Below, piece by piece: positions 19,537-34,700 of a stretch of DNA of 64,000 bases; the stretch's first letter is position 1; the number at the start of each line of letters is the position of its first letter. The DNA is from Eulemur rufifrons (Eukaryota > Chordata > Mammalia > Primates > Lemuridae): NCBI RefSeq assembly GCF_041146395.1, contig NW_027182949.1:300001-364000 (forward strand). Reading direction: 5' to 3'. The notes beneath the pieces are model-generated. The model made no database searches. It was not told where the DNA came from and worked only from the letters and a program-made list of their open reading frames with translations. Made by a program: the position numbers and the translations under genes.

Positions 19537-22500
19537 ACGAACATAACTATGCTGAGCCGTAGCTGACTTGGTATTGCCTATTTTTGTTAGTGGAGACTGA
19601 CAAGAATCCATTCTTCTAAGTATCATCTCACCATCATTTTTCCATTGTTTAAAAATGCAGGAAAATTTTGCAAGTTAGCATTATAATTAGTAGCTGGAGG
19701 CTACGGTGTTTTGTTTTTTTTTCCTGTGGGGTCAGTGTGGATGTGTTGGTCAGGCCCTCTGTCAGTTCGCTGGTTTGTTTTTATTATCCCCAGAGAGGAG
19801 AAGTGGGTATTAGTATGGCAGGTGAAAACTGCGGATCTGTTTCAGAGAATTAAACAGGATCCGCATGGTAATCCCGTTCCTTTAAGAATCCTTTGCTTCA
19901 TGAGCTGGGAATCCACCATGGTTCTATATACTTCTCTATGCGTGGGCACAGGAAACTGGCTTCTTCCAAGAAGTATGCCTCAGAGCTTTTCAATTAACCA
20001 GTATGTTGAAAATCCTTTGCAGGTTTTCAGCGTTTCACCATAATTGTGATAACGTGTGTATGTGCCTACTGAAACCAAATATGGCTGCTGCGGACATAAC
20101 TATGCTGAGGCGTAGCTGACTTGGTGTTGCCTATTTTTGTCAGTGGAGACTGACAAGAAGCCATTCTTCTAAGTATCATCCCAATATCATTTCTCCATTG
20201 TTTAAAAATGCAGGGAAATTTTCCAAATTGGCATTATAATTAGTAGCTGGAGGGTACTTTTTTTTTTTTGTGGGGTCGGTCAGGATGGGTGTTCAGGCCC
20301 TCTGTCAGATCGCTGGTTTGTTTTTATTATCCCCAGAGAAGAGTAGTGGGCATGTGTTTGGTAGGTGATAAGTTAGGATTCTGTTTCAGAGAATGAAACA
20401 GGATCCGCATGCTCATCCCGTTCCTTTTGGAAACTTTTGCTTCATCACCTGGGAATCCACCATGGTTCTATATACTCCTCTATGTGTGGGCACAGGTAAC
20501 TGGCTTGTTCCAAGAAGTATGCCGCAGAGCTTTTCAATTAAGCAGTACGTTGAAAATTATTTGCAGGTTTTCAGCGTTTCACCATAATTTTGATAACGTT
20601 TGAATGTGTCTCCTGAAACCCAATATGGCTGCGAAGGACATAAGTATGCTGAGGCATAGCTGACTTCGTGTTGCCTATTTTTTTAGTGGAGACTGACAAG
20701 AAGCCATTCTTCTAAGTATCATCCCACCACCATTTTTCCATTGTTTAAAAATGCAGGGAAATTTTGCAAGTTAGCATTATAATTAGTAGCTGGAGGGTAC
20801 TTTTTTTTTTTTTGTGGGGTCAGTGTGGATGGGTTGGTCAGGCCATCTGTCAATTCACTGGTTTGTTTTTATTATCCCCAGAGAGGAGAAGTAGGCATGT
20901 GTTAGGCAGGTGAAAAGGGTGGATTCTGTTTCAGAGAATTAAACAGGATCCGCATGGTCATCTCATTCCTTTAAGAATCCTTTGCTTCATCAGCTGGGAT
21001 TCCACCATGTTTCTATATACTCCTCTATGCGTGGGCACAGGTACCTGGCTTGTTCCAAGAAGTATGCTGGAGAGTTTTCAAATTAACCAGTACGTTGAAA
21101 ATTATTTGCAGGTTTTCAGCGTTTCACCATAATTTTGATAACGTTTGTATGTGCCTCCTGAAACCCAAGAAGGCTGCGACGGACATAACTATGCTGAGGA
21201 GTAGCTGACTTGGTGTTGCCTATTTTTGTTAGTGGAGACTGACAAGAAGCCATTCTTCTAAGTATCATCCCACCACCATTTTTCCATTGTTTTAAAATGC
21301 AGGGAAATTTTGCAAGTTAGCATTATAATTAGTAGCTGGAGGGTACGGGTTTTTTTTGTGTGTGGTCGATGTGGATGGGGGGGGTCAGGCCCTCTGTCAG
21401 TTCACTGGCTAGTTTTTATTATCCCCAGAGAGGAGAAGTGGGCATGTGTTTGGCAGGTGAAAAGTGCGGATTCTGTTTCAGAGAATTAAACAGGATCCGC
21501 ATGGTAATCTCATTCCTTTAAGAATCCTTTGCTTCATCAGCTGGGATTCCACCATGTTTCTATATACTCCTCTATGCGTGGGCACAGATACCTGGCTTGT
21601 TCCAAGAAGTATGCCGCAGAGCTTTTCAATTAACCACTATGTTGAAAATTATTTGCAGGTTTTCAGCGTTTCACCATAATTTTGATAACGTTTGTATGTG
21701 CCTCCTGAAACCCAAGAAGGCTGCGACGGACATAACTATGCTGAGGAGTAGCTGACTTGGTGTTGCCTATTTTTGTTAGTGGAGACAGACAAGAAGCCAT
21801 TCTTCTAAGTATCATCCCACCACCATTTTTCCATTGTTTTAAAATGCAGGGAAATTTTGCAAGTTAGCATTATAATTAGTAGCTGGAGGGCACGGTTTTT
21901 TTTTTTGTGTAGTCGATGTGGATGGGGGGGTCAGGCCCTCTGTCAGTTCGCTGGTTAGTTTTTATTATCCCCAGAGAGGAGAAGTGGGCATGTGTTTGGC
22001 AGGTGAAAAGGGCGGATTCTGTTTCAGAGAATTAACGGTGATCCCCATGGTCATCCCGTTTCTTTAATAATCCTTTACTTCATCAGCTGGAAATCCACCA
22101 TGGTTCTATATACTCCTCTTTGCGTGGGAACAGGTACCTGGCTTGTTCCAAGAAGTAAGCTGGAGAGATTTCATATTAACCAGTACGTTGAAAATTATTT
22201 GCAGGTGTTCAGCGTTTCACCATAATTGTGATAACGTTTGTTTGTGCCTCCTGAAACCCAAGATGGCTGCCACGAACATAACTATGCTGAGGCGTAGCTG
22301 ACTTGGTGTTGCCTATTTTTGTTAGTGGAGACTGACAAGAATCCATTCTTCTAAGTATCATCTCACCATCATTTTTCCATTGTTTAAAAATGCAGGAAAA
22401 TTTTGCAAGTTAGCATTATAATTAGTAGCTGGAGGCTACGGTGTTTTTTTTTTTTTTCCTGTGGGGTCGGTGTGGATGTGTTGGTCAGGCCCTCTGTCAG

Positions 22501-25500
22501 TTCGCTGGTTTGTTTTTATTATCCCCAGAGAGGAGAAGTGGGTATTAGTATGGCAGGTGAAAACTGCGGATCTGTTTCAGAGAATTAAACAGGATCCGCA
22601 TGGTAATCCCGTTCCTTTTAGAATCCTTTGCTTCATGAGCTGGGAATCCACCATGGTTCTATATACTTCTCTATGCGTGGGCACAGGAAACTGGCTTGTT
22701 CCAAGAAGTATGGGTCAGAGATTTTCAATTAACCAGTATGTTGAAAATCCTTTGCAGGTTTTCAGCGTTTCGCCATAATTGTGATAACGTGTGTAGGTGC
22801 CTACTGAAACCAAATATGGCTGCTACGGACATAACTATGCTGAGGCGTAGCTGACTTGGTGTTGCCTATTTTTGTCAGTGGAGACTGACAAGAATCCATT
22901 CTTCTAAGTATCATCCCACCACCATTTTTCCATTGTTTTAAAATGCAGGGAAATTTTGCAAGTTACTATTATAATTAGTAGCTGGAGGGTACTTTTTTTT
23001 TTTTGTGAGGTCGGTGTGGATGGGGGTGCAAGGCCCTCTAGATGTTTGCTGGTTTGTTTTTATTATCCCCAGAGAGGAGAAGTGGGCATGTTGTTGGCAG
23101 GTGAAAAGTGAGGATTCTGTTTCAAAGAATTAAACAGGATCCGCATGGTCATCCGCTTCCTTTAAGAATCCTTTGCTTCATCAGCTGGGAACCCACCATG
23201 GTTCTATATATTCCCGTATGGGTGGGCACAGGTTACTGGCTTTTTCCAAGAAGTATGGCACAGAGCTTTTCAAATAAAAAGTACATTGAAAATTATTTGC
23301 AGGTGTTCAGCGTTTCATCATAATTGCGACAACGTTTGTATGTGCCTTGAAACCCAAGATGGCTGCCACAGACATAACTATGCTGAGGCGTAGCTGACTT
23401 GGTTTTACCGATTTTTGTTAGTGGAGACTGACAAGAAGCCATTCTTCTAAGTATCATGCCGCCATCATTTTTCCGTTGGTTAAAAATGCAGGGAAATTTT
23501 GCAAATTGGCATTATAATTAGTAGCTGGACGGTACTTTTTTTTTTTGTGGGGTCGGTCAGGATGGGTGTTCAGGCCCTCTGTCAGATCGCTGGTTTGTTT
23601 TTATTATCCCCAGAGAAGAGTAATGGGCATGTGTTTGGCAGGGGAAAAGTGAGGATTCTGTTTCGGAGAATTAAACAGCATCCGCATGGTCATCTCATTC
23701 CTTTAAGAATCCTTTTCTTCATCAGCTGGGATTCCAACATGTTTCTATATACTCCTCTATGCGTGGGCACAGGTACCTGGCTTGTTCCATGAAGTATGCT
23801 GGAGAGTTTTCAAATTAACCAGTACGTTGAAAATTATTTGCAGGTTTTCAGCGTTTCACCATAATTTTGATAACGTTTGTATGTGCCTCCTGAAACCCAA
23901 GAAGGCTGTGACGGACATAACTATGCTGAGGCGTAGCTGACTTGGTGTTGCCTATTTTTGTTAGTGGAGACAGACAAGAAGCCATTCTTCTAAGTATCAT
24001 CCCACCACCATTTTCCATTGTTTTAAAATGCAGGGAAATTTTGCAAGTTAGAATTATAATAAGTAGCTGGAGGGTACGGTTTTTTTTTTTGTGTGGTCGA
24101 TGTGGATGGGGGGGTCAGGCCCTCTGTCAGTTCGCTGGTTAGTTTTTATTATAACCAGAGAGGAGAAGTGGGCATGTGTTTGGCAGGAGAAAAGGGCGGA
24201 TTCTGTTTCAGAGAATTAACGATGATCCCCATGGTCATCCCGTTCCTTTAATAATCCTTTACTTCATCAGCTGGAAATCCACCATGGTTCTATATATTCC
24301 TCTTTGTGTGGGAACAGGTAACTGGCTTGTTCCAAGAAGTATGCCGCAGAGCTTTTCAATTAACCAGCACTTTGAAAATTATTTGCAGGTGTTCAGCGTT
24401 TCACCATAATTGTGATAACGTTTGTTTGTGCCTCCTGAAACCCAAGATGGCTGCCATGAACATAACTATGCTGAGGCGTAGCTGACTTGGTTTTGCCTAT
24501 TTTTGTTAGTAGAGACTGACAAGAATCCATTCTTCTAAGTATCATCTCACCATCATTTTTCCATTGTTTAAAAATGCAGGATAATTTTGCAAGTTAGCAT
24601 TATAATTAGTAGCTGGAGGCTACGGTGTTTTTTTTTTTTTTTTTTTCCTGTGGGGTCGGTGTGGATGTGTTGGTCAGGCCCTCTGTCAGTTCGCTGGTTT
24701 CTTTTTATTATCCTCAGAGAGGAGAAGTGGGTATTAGTATGGCAGGTGAAAACTGCGGATCTGTTTCAGAGAATTAAACAGGATCCGCATGGTAATCCTG
24801 TTCCTTTAAGAATCCTTTGCTTCATGAGCTGGGAATCCACCATGGTTCTATATACTTCTCTATGCGTGGGCACAGGAAACTGGCCTGTTCCAAGAAGTAT
24901 GCCTCAGAGTTTTTCAATTAACCAGTATGTTGAAAATCCTTTGCAGGTTTTCAGCGTTTCACCATAATTGTGATAACGTGTGTATGTGCCTACTGAAACC
25001 AAATATGGCTGCTACGGACATAACTATGCTGAGGCGTAGCTGACTTGGTGTTGCCTTTTTTTGTCAGTGGAGACTGACAAGAAGCCATTCTTCTAAGTAT
25101 CATCCCACCATCATTTCTCCATTGTTTAAAAATGCAGGGAAATTTTGCAAATTGGCATTATAATTAGTAGCTGGAGGGTACTTTTTTTTTTGTGGGGTCG
25201 GTCAGGATGGGTGTTCAGGCCCTCTGTCAGTTCGCTGGTTAGTTTTTATTATAACCAGAGAGGAGAAGTGGGCATGTGTTTGGCAGGTGAAAAGGGCGGA
25301 TTCTGTTTCAGAGAATTAACGATGATCCCCATGGTCATCCCGTTCCTTTAATAATCCTTTACTTCATCAGCTGGAAATCCTCCATGGTTCTATATACTCC
25401 TCTTTCCGTGGGAACAGGTAACTGGCTTGTTCCATGAAGTATGCCGCAGAGCTTTTCAATTAACCACTACGTTGAAAATTACTTGCAGGTGTTAGCGTTT

Positions 25501-28500
25501 CACCATAATTGTGATAACGTTTGTTTGTGCCTCCTGAAACCCAAGAAGGCTGCGACGGACATAACTATGCTGAGGAGTAGCTGACTTGGTGTTGCCTATT
25601 TTTGTTAGTGGAGACAGACAAGAAGCCATTCTTCTAAGTATCATCCCACCACCATTTTTCCATTGTTTTAAAATGCAGGGAAATTTTGCAAGTTAGCATT
25701 ATAATTAGTAGCTGGAGGGTACGTTTTTTTTTTTGTGTGTGGTCGATGTGGATAGGGGGGTCAGGCCCTCTGTCAGTTCGCTGGTTAGTTTTTATTATAA
25801 CCAGAGAGGAGAAGTGGGCATGTGTTTGGCAGGTGAAAAGGGCGGATTCTGTTTCAGAGAATTAACGATGATCCCCATGGTCATCCCGTTCCCTTAATAA
25901 TCCTTTACTTCATCAGCTGGAAATCCACCATGGTTCTGTATACTCCTCTTTGCGTGGGACAGGTAACTGGCTTGTTTCAAGAAGTATGCCGCAGAGCTTC
26001 TCAATTAACCACTACGTTGAAAATTATTTGCAGGTGTTCAGCATTTCACCATAATTGTGATAACGTTTGTTTGTGCCTCCTGAAACCCAAGAAGGCTGCG
26101 ACGGACATAACTATACTGAGGAGTAGCTGACTTGGTGTTGCCTATTTTTGTTAGTGGAGACAGACAAGAAGCCATTCTTCTAAGTATCATCCCACCACCA
26201 TTTTTCCATTGTTTTAAAATGCAGGGAAATTTTGCAAGTTAGCATTATAATTAGTAGCTGGAGGGTACGGTTTTTTGTGTGTGTGTGGTCGATGTGGATG
26301 GGGGGGTCAGGCGCTCTGTCAGTTCGCTGGTTAGTTTTTATTATCCCCAGAAAGGAGAAGTGGGCATGTGTTTGGCAGGTGAAAAGGGCCGATTCTGTTT
26401 CAGAGAATTAACGATGATCCCCATGGTCATCCCGTTCCTTTAATAATCCTTTATTTCATCAGCTGGAAATCCACCATGGTTCTATATACTCCTCTTTGCA
26501 TGGGAACAGGTAACTGACTTGTTCCAAGAAGTATGCCGCAGAGCTTTTCAATTAACCAGTACGTTGAAAATTATTTGCAGGTGTTCAGCGTTTTACCATA
26601 ATTGTGATAACGTTTGTTTGTGCCCCCTGAAACCCAAGATGGCTGCCACGAACATAACTATGCTGAGGCGTAGCTGACTTGGTTTTGCCTATTTTTGTTA
26701 GTGGAGACTGACAAGAATCCATTCTTCTAAGTATCCTCTCACCATCATTTTTCCATTGTTTAAAAATGCAGGATAATTTTGAAAGTTAGCATTATAATTA
26801 GTAGCTGGAGGCTACGGTGTTTTGTTTTTTCTTTTCCTGTTGGGTCGGTGTGGATGTGTTGGTCAGGCCCTCTGTCAGTTCGCTGGTTTGTTTTTATTAT
26901 CCCCAGAGAGGAGAAGTGGGTATTAGTATGGTAGGTGAAAACTGCGGATCTGTTTCAGAGAATTAAACAGGATCCGCATTGTAATCCCGTTCCTTTAAGA
27001 ATCCTTTGCTTCATGATCTGGGAATCCACCATGGTTCTATATACTTCTCTATGCGTGGGCACAGGAAACTGGCTTCTTCCAAGAAGTATGCCTCAGAGCT
27101 TTTCAATTAACCAGTATGTTGAAAATCCTTTGCAGGTTTTCAGCGTTTCACCATAATTGTGATAACGTGTGTATGTGTCTCCTGAAACCCAATGTGACTG
27201 CCAAGGACATAAGTATGCTGAGGTGTAGCTGACTTCGTGTTGCCTATTTTTGTTAGTGGAGACTGACAAGAAGCCATTCTTCTAAGTATCATCCCATCAT
27301 CATTTTTCCATTGTTTAAAAATGCAGGGAAATTTTGCGAGTTAGCATTATAATTAGTAGCTGGAGGGTACTTTTTTTTTTTTGTGGGGTCAGTGTGGATG
27401 GGTTGGTCAGGCCATCTGTCAATTCACTGGTTTGTTTTTATTATCCCCAGAGAGGAGAAGTGGGCATGTGTTTGGCAGGTGAAAAGTGCGGATTCTGTTT
27501 CAGAGAATTAAACAGGATCCGCATGGTCATCTAATTCCTTTAAGAATCCTTTGCTTCATCAGCTGGGATTCCACCATGTTTCCATATACTCCTCTATGCA
27601 TGGGCACAGATACCTGGCTTGTTCCAAGAAGTATGCTGGAGAGTTTTCAAATTAACCAGTACGTGGAAAATTATTTGCAGGTTTTCAGCGTTTCACCATA
27701 ATTTTGGTAACGTTTGTATGTGCCTCCTGAAACCCAAGAAGGCTGCGACGGACATAACTATGCTGAGGAGTAGCTGACTTGGTGTTGCCTATTTTTGTTA
27801 GTGGAGACAGACAAGAAGCCATTCTTCTAAGTATCATCCCACCACCATTTTTGCATTGTTTTAAAATGCAGGGAAATTTTGCAAGTTAGCATTATAATAA
27901 GTAGCTGGAGGGTACGGTTTTTTTTTTTTTTGTGGTCGATGTGGATGGGGGGGTCAGGCCCTCTGTCAGTTCGCTGGTTAGTTTTTATTATAACCAGAGA
28001 GGAGAAGTGGGCATGTGTTTGGCAGGAGAAAAGGACAGATTCTGTTTCAGAGAATTAACGATGATCCCCATGGTCATCCCGTTCCTTTAATAATCCTTTA
28101 CTTCATCAGCTGGAAATCCACCATGGTTCTATATACTCCTCTTTGCGTGGGAACAGGTAACTGGCTTATTCCAAGAAGTATGCCGCAGAGCTTTTCAATT
28201 AACCACTACGTTGAAAATTATTTGCAGGTGTTCAGCGTTTCACCATAATTGTGATAACATTTGTTTGGGCCTCCTGAAACCCAAGAAGGCTGCGACGGAC
28301 ATAACTATGCTGAGGAGTAGCTCACTTGGTGTTGCCTATTTTTGTTAGTGGAGACTGACAAGAATCCATTCTTCTAAGTATCATCTCACCATCATTTTTC
28401 CATTGTTTAAAAATGCAGGAAAATTTTCAAGTTAGCATTATAATTAGTAGCTGGAGGCTACGGTGTTTTTTTTTTTTTTTTTTTCCTGTGGGATCGGTGT

Positions 28501-31500
28501 GGATGTGTTGGTCAGGCCCTCTGTCAGTTCGCTGGTTTGTTTTTATTATCCCCAGAGAGGAGAAGTGTGTATTAGTATGGCAGGTGAAAACTGCGGATCT
28601 GTTTCAGAGAATTAAACAGGATTCGCATGGTAATCCCGTTCCTTTAAGAATCCTTTGCTTCATGAGCAGGGAATCCACCATGGTTCTATATACTTCTCTA
28701 TGCGTGGGCACAGGAAACTGGCTTGTTCCAAGAAGTATGCCTCAGAGCTTTTCAATTAACCAGTATGTTGAAAATCCTTTGCAGGTTTTCAGCGTTTCAC
28801 CATAGTTGTGATAACGTGTGTATGTTCCTACTGAAACCAAATATGGCTGCTACGGACATAACTATGCTGAGGCGTAGCTGACTTGGTTTTGCCTATTTTT
28901 GTCAGTGGAGACTGACAAGAAGCCATTCTTCTAAGTATCATCCCACCATCATTTCTCCATTGTTTAAAAATGCAGGGAAATTTTGCAAATTGGCATTATA
29001 ATTAGTAGCTGCAGGGTACTTTTTTTTTTTGTGGGGTCGGTCAGGATGGGTGTTCAGGCCCTCTGTCAGATCGCTGGTTTGTTTTTATTATCCCCAGAGA
29101 AGAGTAGTGGGCATGTGTTCGGCAGGTGAAAAGTGCGGATTCTGTTTCAGAGAATGAAACAGGATCCGCATGGTCATCTCATTCCTTTAAGAATCCTTTG
29201 CTTCATCAGCTGGGATTCCACCATGTGTCTATGTACTTTTCTATGCTTGGCACAGGTACCTGGCTTGTTCCAAGAAGTATGCTGGAGAGTTTTCAAATTA
29301 ACCAGTACGTTGAAAATTATTTGCAGGTGTTCAGCGTTTCACCATATTTGTGATAACGTTTGTATGTTCCTCCTGAAGCCCAAGAAGGCTGCGACGGACA
29401 TAACTATGCTGAGGAGTAGCTGACTTGGTGTTGCCTATTTTTGTTAGTGGAGACAGACAAGAAGCCATTCTTCTAAGTATCATCCCACCACCATTTTTGC
29501 ATTTTTTAGAATGCAGTGAAATTTTGCAAGTTAGCATTATAATAAGTAGCTGGAGGGTATGGTTTTTTTTTTGTGTGGTACATGTGGATGAGATGTCAGG
29601 CCCTCTGTCAGTTCGCTGGTTAGTTTTTATTATCCCCAGAGAGGAGAAGTGGGCATGTGTTTGGCAGGTGAAAAGGGCGGATTCTGTTTCAGAGAATTAA
29701 TGATGATCCCCGTGGTCATCCCATTCCTTTAATAATCCTTTACTTCATCAGCTGGAAATCCACCATGGTTCTATATACTCCTCTTTGCGTGGGCACAGGT
29801 AACTGGCTTGTTCCAAGAAGTATGCCGCAGAGCTTTTCAATTAACCAGTACGTTGAAAATTATTTGCAGGTGTTCAGCGTTTCACCATAATTGTGATAAC
29901 GTTTGTTTGTGCCTCCTGAAACCCAAGAAGGCTGCGACGGACATAACGATGCTGAGGCGTAGCTGACTTGGTATTGCCTATTTTTGTTAGTGGAGACTGA
30001 CAAGAATCCATTCTTCTAAGTATCATCTCACCATCATTTTTCCATTGTTTAAAAATGCAGGAAAATTTTGCAAGTTAGCATTATAATTAGTAGCTGGAGG
30101 CTACGGTGTTTTGTTTTTTTTTTTTTTTTTCCTGTGGGGTCGCTGTGGATGTGTTGGTCAGGCCCTCTGTCAGTTCGCTGGTTTCTTTTTATTATCCCCA
30201 GAGAGGAGAAGTGGGTATTAGTGTGGCAGGTGAAAACTGCGGATCTGTTTCAGAGAATTAAACACGATCCGCATGGTACTCCCGTTCCTTTAAGAATCCT
30301 TTGCTTCATGAGCTGGGAATCCACCATGGTTCTATATACTTCTCTATGCGTGGGCACAGGAAACTGGCTTGTTCCAAGAAGTATGCCTCAGAGCTTTTCA
30401 ATTAACCAGTATGTTGAAAATCCTTTGCAGGTTTTCAGCGTTTCACCATAATTGTGATAACGTATGTATGTGCCTACTGAAACCAAATATGGCTGCTACG
30501 GACATAAGTATGCTGAGGCGTAGCTGACTTGGTGTTGCCTATTTTTGTTAGTGGAGACAGACAAGAAGCCATTCTTCTAAGTATCATCCCACCACCATTT
30601 TTCCATTGATTTAAAATGCAGGGAAATTTTGCAAGTTAGCATTATAATTAGTAGCTGGAGGGTACGGTTTTTTTTTTTGTGTGTGGTCGATGTGGATGGG
30701 GGGGTCAGGCCTTATGTCAGTTCGCTGGTTAGTTTTTATTATCCCCAGAGAGGAGAAGTGGGCATGTGTTTGACAGGTGAAAAGGGCGGATTCTGTTTCA
30801 GAAAATTAACGATGATACCCATGGTCATCCCGTTCCTTTAATAATCCTTTACTTCATCAGCTGGAAATCCACCATGGTTCTATATACTCCTCTTTGCGTG
30901 GGAACAGGTAACTGGCTTGTTCCAAGAAGTATGCCGCAGAGCTTTTCAATTAACCACTACGTGTAAATTATTTGCAGGTGTTCAGCATTTCACCATAATT
31001 TTGATAAAGTTTGTTTGTGCCTCCTGAAACCCAAGAATGCTGCGACGGACATAACTATGCTGAGGAGTAGCTGACTTGGTGTTGCCTATTTTTGTTCATG
31101 GAGACTGACAAGAAGCCATTCTTCTAAGTATCATCCCACCACCATTTTTCCATTGTTTTAAAATGCAGGGAAATTTTGCAAGTTAGCATTATAATTAGTA
31201 GCTGGAGGGTACGGTTTTTTTTTTTTCTGTGGTCGATGTGGATGGGGGTGTCAGGCCCTCTGTCAGTTCGGTGGTTAGTTTTTATTATCCCCAGAGAGGA
31301 GAAGTGGGCATGTGTTTGGCAGGTGCAAAGGGCGGATTCTGTTTAAGAGAATTAACGATGATCCCCATGGTCATCCCGTTCCTTTAATAATCCTTTACTT
31401 CATCAGCTGGAAATCCACCATGGTTCTATATACTCCTCTTTGCGTGGGAACAGGTAACTGGCTTGTTCCAAGAAGTATGCCGCAGAGCTTTTCAATTAAG

Positions 31501-31761
31501 CACTACGTTGTAAATTATTTGCAGGTGTTCAGCGTTTCACCATAATTGTGATAACGTTTGTTTGTGCCTCCTGAAACCCAAGAAGGCTGCGACGGACATA
31601 ACTATGCTGAGGAGTAGCTGACTTGGTGTTGCCTATTCTTGTTAGTGGAGACTGACAAGAAGCCATTCTTCTTAGTATCATCCCACCACCATTTTTCCAT
31701 TGTTTTAAAATGCAGGGAAATTTTGCAAGTTAGCATTATAATTAGTAGCTGGAGGGTACGG

Positions 31762-31787
31762 TTTTTTTTTTTTTTTTTTTTTTTTTT
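31762..31787 (+). repeat. longest homopolymer T-run of the sat1 array (26 T)
   Basis: Every right-side monomer has a T-run after GCTGGAGGGTACGG; here it reaches 26. Elsewhere it is commonly 8-19 (19 at 24628-24646 and 28466-28484) and about 5-7 in left-side monomers. The exact length is sensitive to sequencing error. Confidence 0.85.
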
Positions 31788-34700
31788 GGTGGTCGATGTT
31801 GATGGGGGGGTCAGGCCCTCTGTCAGTTCGCTGGTTAGTTTTTATTATCCCCAGAGAGGAGAAGTGGGCATGTGTTTGGCAGGTGAAAAGGGCGGATTCT
31901 GTTTCAGAAAATTAACGATGATCCCCATGGTCATCCCGTTCCTTTAATAATCCTTTACTTCATCAGCTGGAAATCCACCATGGTTCTATATACTCCTCTT
32001 TGCGTGGGAACAGGTAACTGGCTTGTTCCAACAAGTATGCCGCAGAGCTTTTCAATTAACCACTACGTTGAAAATTATTTGCAGGTGTTCAGCGTTTCAC
32101 CATAATTGTGATAACGTTTGTTTGTGCCTCCTGAAACCCAAGAAGGCTGCGACGGACATAACTATGCTGAGGTGTAGCTGACTTGGTTTTGCCTATTTTT
32201 GTTTTGGAGACTGACAAGAATCCATTCTTCTAAGTATCATCTCACCATCATTTTTCCATTGTTTAAAAATGCAGGAAAATTTTGCAAGTTAGCATTATAA
32301 TTAGTAGCTGGAGGCTACGGTGTTTTTTTTTTTTTTTTTCCAGTGGGGTCGCTGTGGATGTGTTGGTCAGGCCCTCTGTCAGTTCGCTGGTTTGTTTTTA
32401 TTATCCCCAGAGTGGAGAAGTGGGTATTAGTGTGGCAGGTGAAAACTGTGGATCTGTTTCAGAGAATTAAACAGGATCCGCATGGTACTCCCGTTCCTTT
32501 AAGAATCCTTTGCTTCATGAGCTGGGAATCCACCATGGTTCTATACACTTCTCTATGCGTGGGCACAGGAAACTGGCTTGTTCCAAGAAGTATGCCTCAG
32601 AGCTTTTCAATTAACCAGTATGTTGAAAATCCTTTGCAGGTTTTCAGCGTTTCACCATAATTGTGATAACGTGTGTATGTGCCTACTGAAACCAAATATG
32701 GCTGCTACGGACATAACTATGCTGAGGCGTAGCTGTCTTGGTGTTGCCTATTTTTGTCAGTGGAGACTGACAAGAAGCCATTCTTCTAAGTATCATCCCA
32801 CCATCATTTCTCCATTGTTTAAAAATGCAGGGAAATTTTGCAAATTGGCATTATAATTAGTAGCTGGAGGGTACTTTTTTTTTTTTGTGGGGTCGGTCAG
32901 GATGGGTGTTCAGGCCGTCTGTCAGATCGCTGGTTTGTTTTTATTATCCCCAGAGAAGAATAGTGGGCATGTGTTGCCAGGTGAAAAGTGGGGATTCTGT
33001 TTCAGAGAATTAAAGAGGATCCGCATGGTCATATCATTCTTTTAAGAATCCTTTGCTTCATCAGCTGGGATTCCACCATGTTTCTATATACTCCACTATG
33101 CGTGGGCACAGGTACCTGGCTTGTTCCAAGAAGTATGCTGGAGAGTTTTCAAATTAATCAGTACGTTGAAAATTATTTGCAGGTTTTCAGCGTTTCACCA
33201 TAATTGTGATAACGTTTGTATGTGCCTCCTGAAACCCAAGAAGGCTGCGACGGACATAACTATGCTGAGGAGTAGCTGACTTGGTGTTGCCTATTTTTGT
33301 TAGTGGAGACAGACAAGAAGCCATTCTTCTAAGTATCATCCCACCACCATTTTTCCATTGTTTTAAAAGGCAGGGAAATTTTGCAAGTTAGCATTATAAT
33401 TAGTAGCTGGAGGGTACGGTTTTTTTTTGCTTGTGGTCGAAGTGGATGGGGGGGTCAGGCCCTCTGTGAGTTCGCTGGTTAGTTTTTATTATCCCCAGAG
33501 AGGAGAAGTGGGCATGTGTTTGGCAGGTGAAAAGGGCGGATTCTGTTTCAGAGAATTAACGATGATCCCCATGGTCATCCCGTTCCTTTAATAATCCTTT
33601 ACTTCATCAGCTGGAAATCCACCATGGTTCTATATACTCCTCTTTGCGTGGGAACAGGTAACTGGATTGTTCCAAGAAGTATGCCGCAGAGCTTTTCAAT
33701 TAACCACTACGTTGAAAATTATTTGCAGGTGTTCAGCGTTTCACCATAATTGTGATAACGTTTGTTTGTGCCTCCTGAATCCAAGAAGGCTGCGACGGAC
33801 ATAACTATGCTGAGGAGTAGCTGACTTGGTGTTGCCTATTTTTGTTAGTGGAGACTGACAAGAAGCCATTATTCTAAGTACCATCAAACCACCATTTTTC
33901 CATTGTTTTAAAAGGCAGGGAAATTTTGTAAGTTAGCATTATAATTAGTAGCTGGAGGGTACGGTTTTATTTTTTTGTGTGGTCAATGTGGATGGGGGGG
34001 TCAGGCCCTCTGTCAGTTCGCTGGGTTGTTTTTATTATCCCCAGAGAAGAGTATTGGGCATGTGTTTGGCAGGTGAAAAGTGCGGATTCTGTTTCAGAGA
34101 ATTAAACAGGATCCGCTTGGTCATCTTATTCCTTTAAGAATCCTTTGCTTCATCAGCTGGGATTCCACCATGTTTCTATGTACTCCTCTATGCGTGGGCA
34201 CAGGTACCTGGCTTGTTCCAAGAAGTATGCTGGAGAGTTTTCCAATTAACCAGTAGGTTGAAAATTATTTGCAGGTTTTCAGCGTTTCACCATAATTTTG
34301 CTAACGTTTGTATGTGCCTCCTGAAACCCAAGAAGGCTGCGACGGACATAACTATGCTGAGGAGTAGCTGACTTGGAGTTGCCTATTTTTGTTAGTGGAT
34401 ACAGACAAGAAGCCATTCTTCTAAGTATCATGCCACCACCATTTTTTCATTGTTTTAAAATACACGGAAATTTTGCAACTTAGCATTTTAATTAGTAGCT
34501 GGTGGGTACGGTTTTTTTTTTGTGTGTGGTCGATGTGGATGGGGGGGTCAGGCCCTCTGTCAGTTCGCTGGTTAGTTTTTATTATCCCCAGAGAGGAGAA
34601 GTGGGCATGTGTTTGTCAGGTGAAAAGGGCGGATTCTGTTTCAGAGAATTGACGATGATCCCCATGGTCATCCCGTTCCTTTAAAAATCCTTTACTTCAT

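Noticed and set aside
19711..20043. Family of ~105-130 codon frames in sat1 (also at 22461, 24587, 28413, 30068, 32343)
   Set aside because: They run across the T-run and eroded palindrome of one monomer subtype; lengths vary with T-run length, so they are repeat shadows rather than a gene family.
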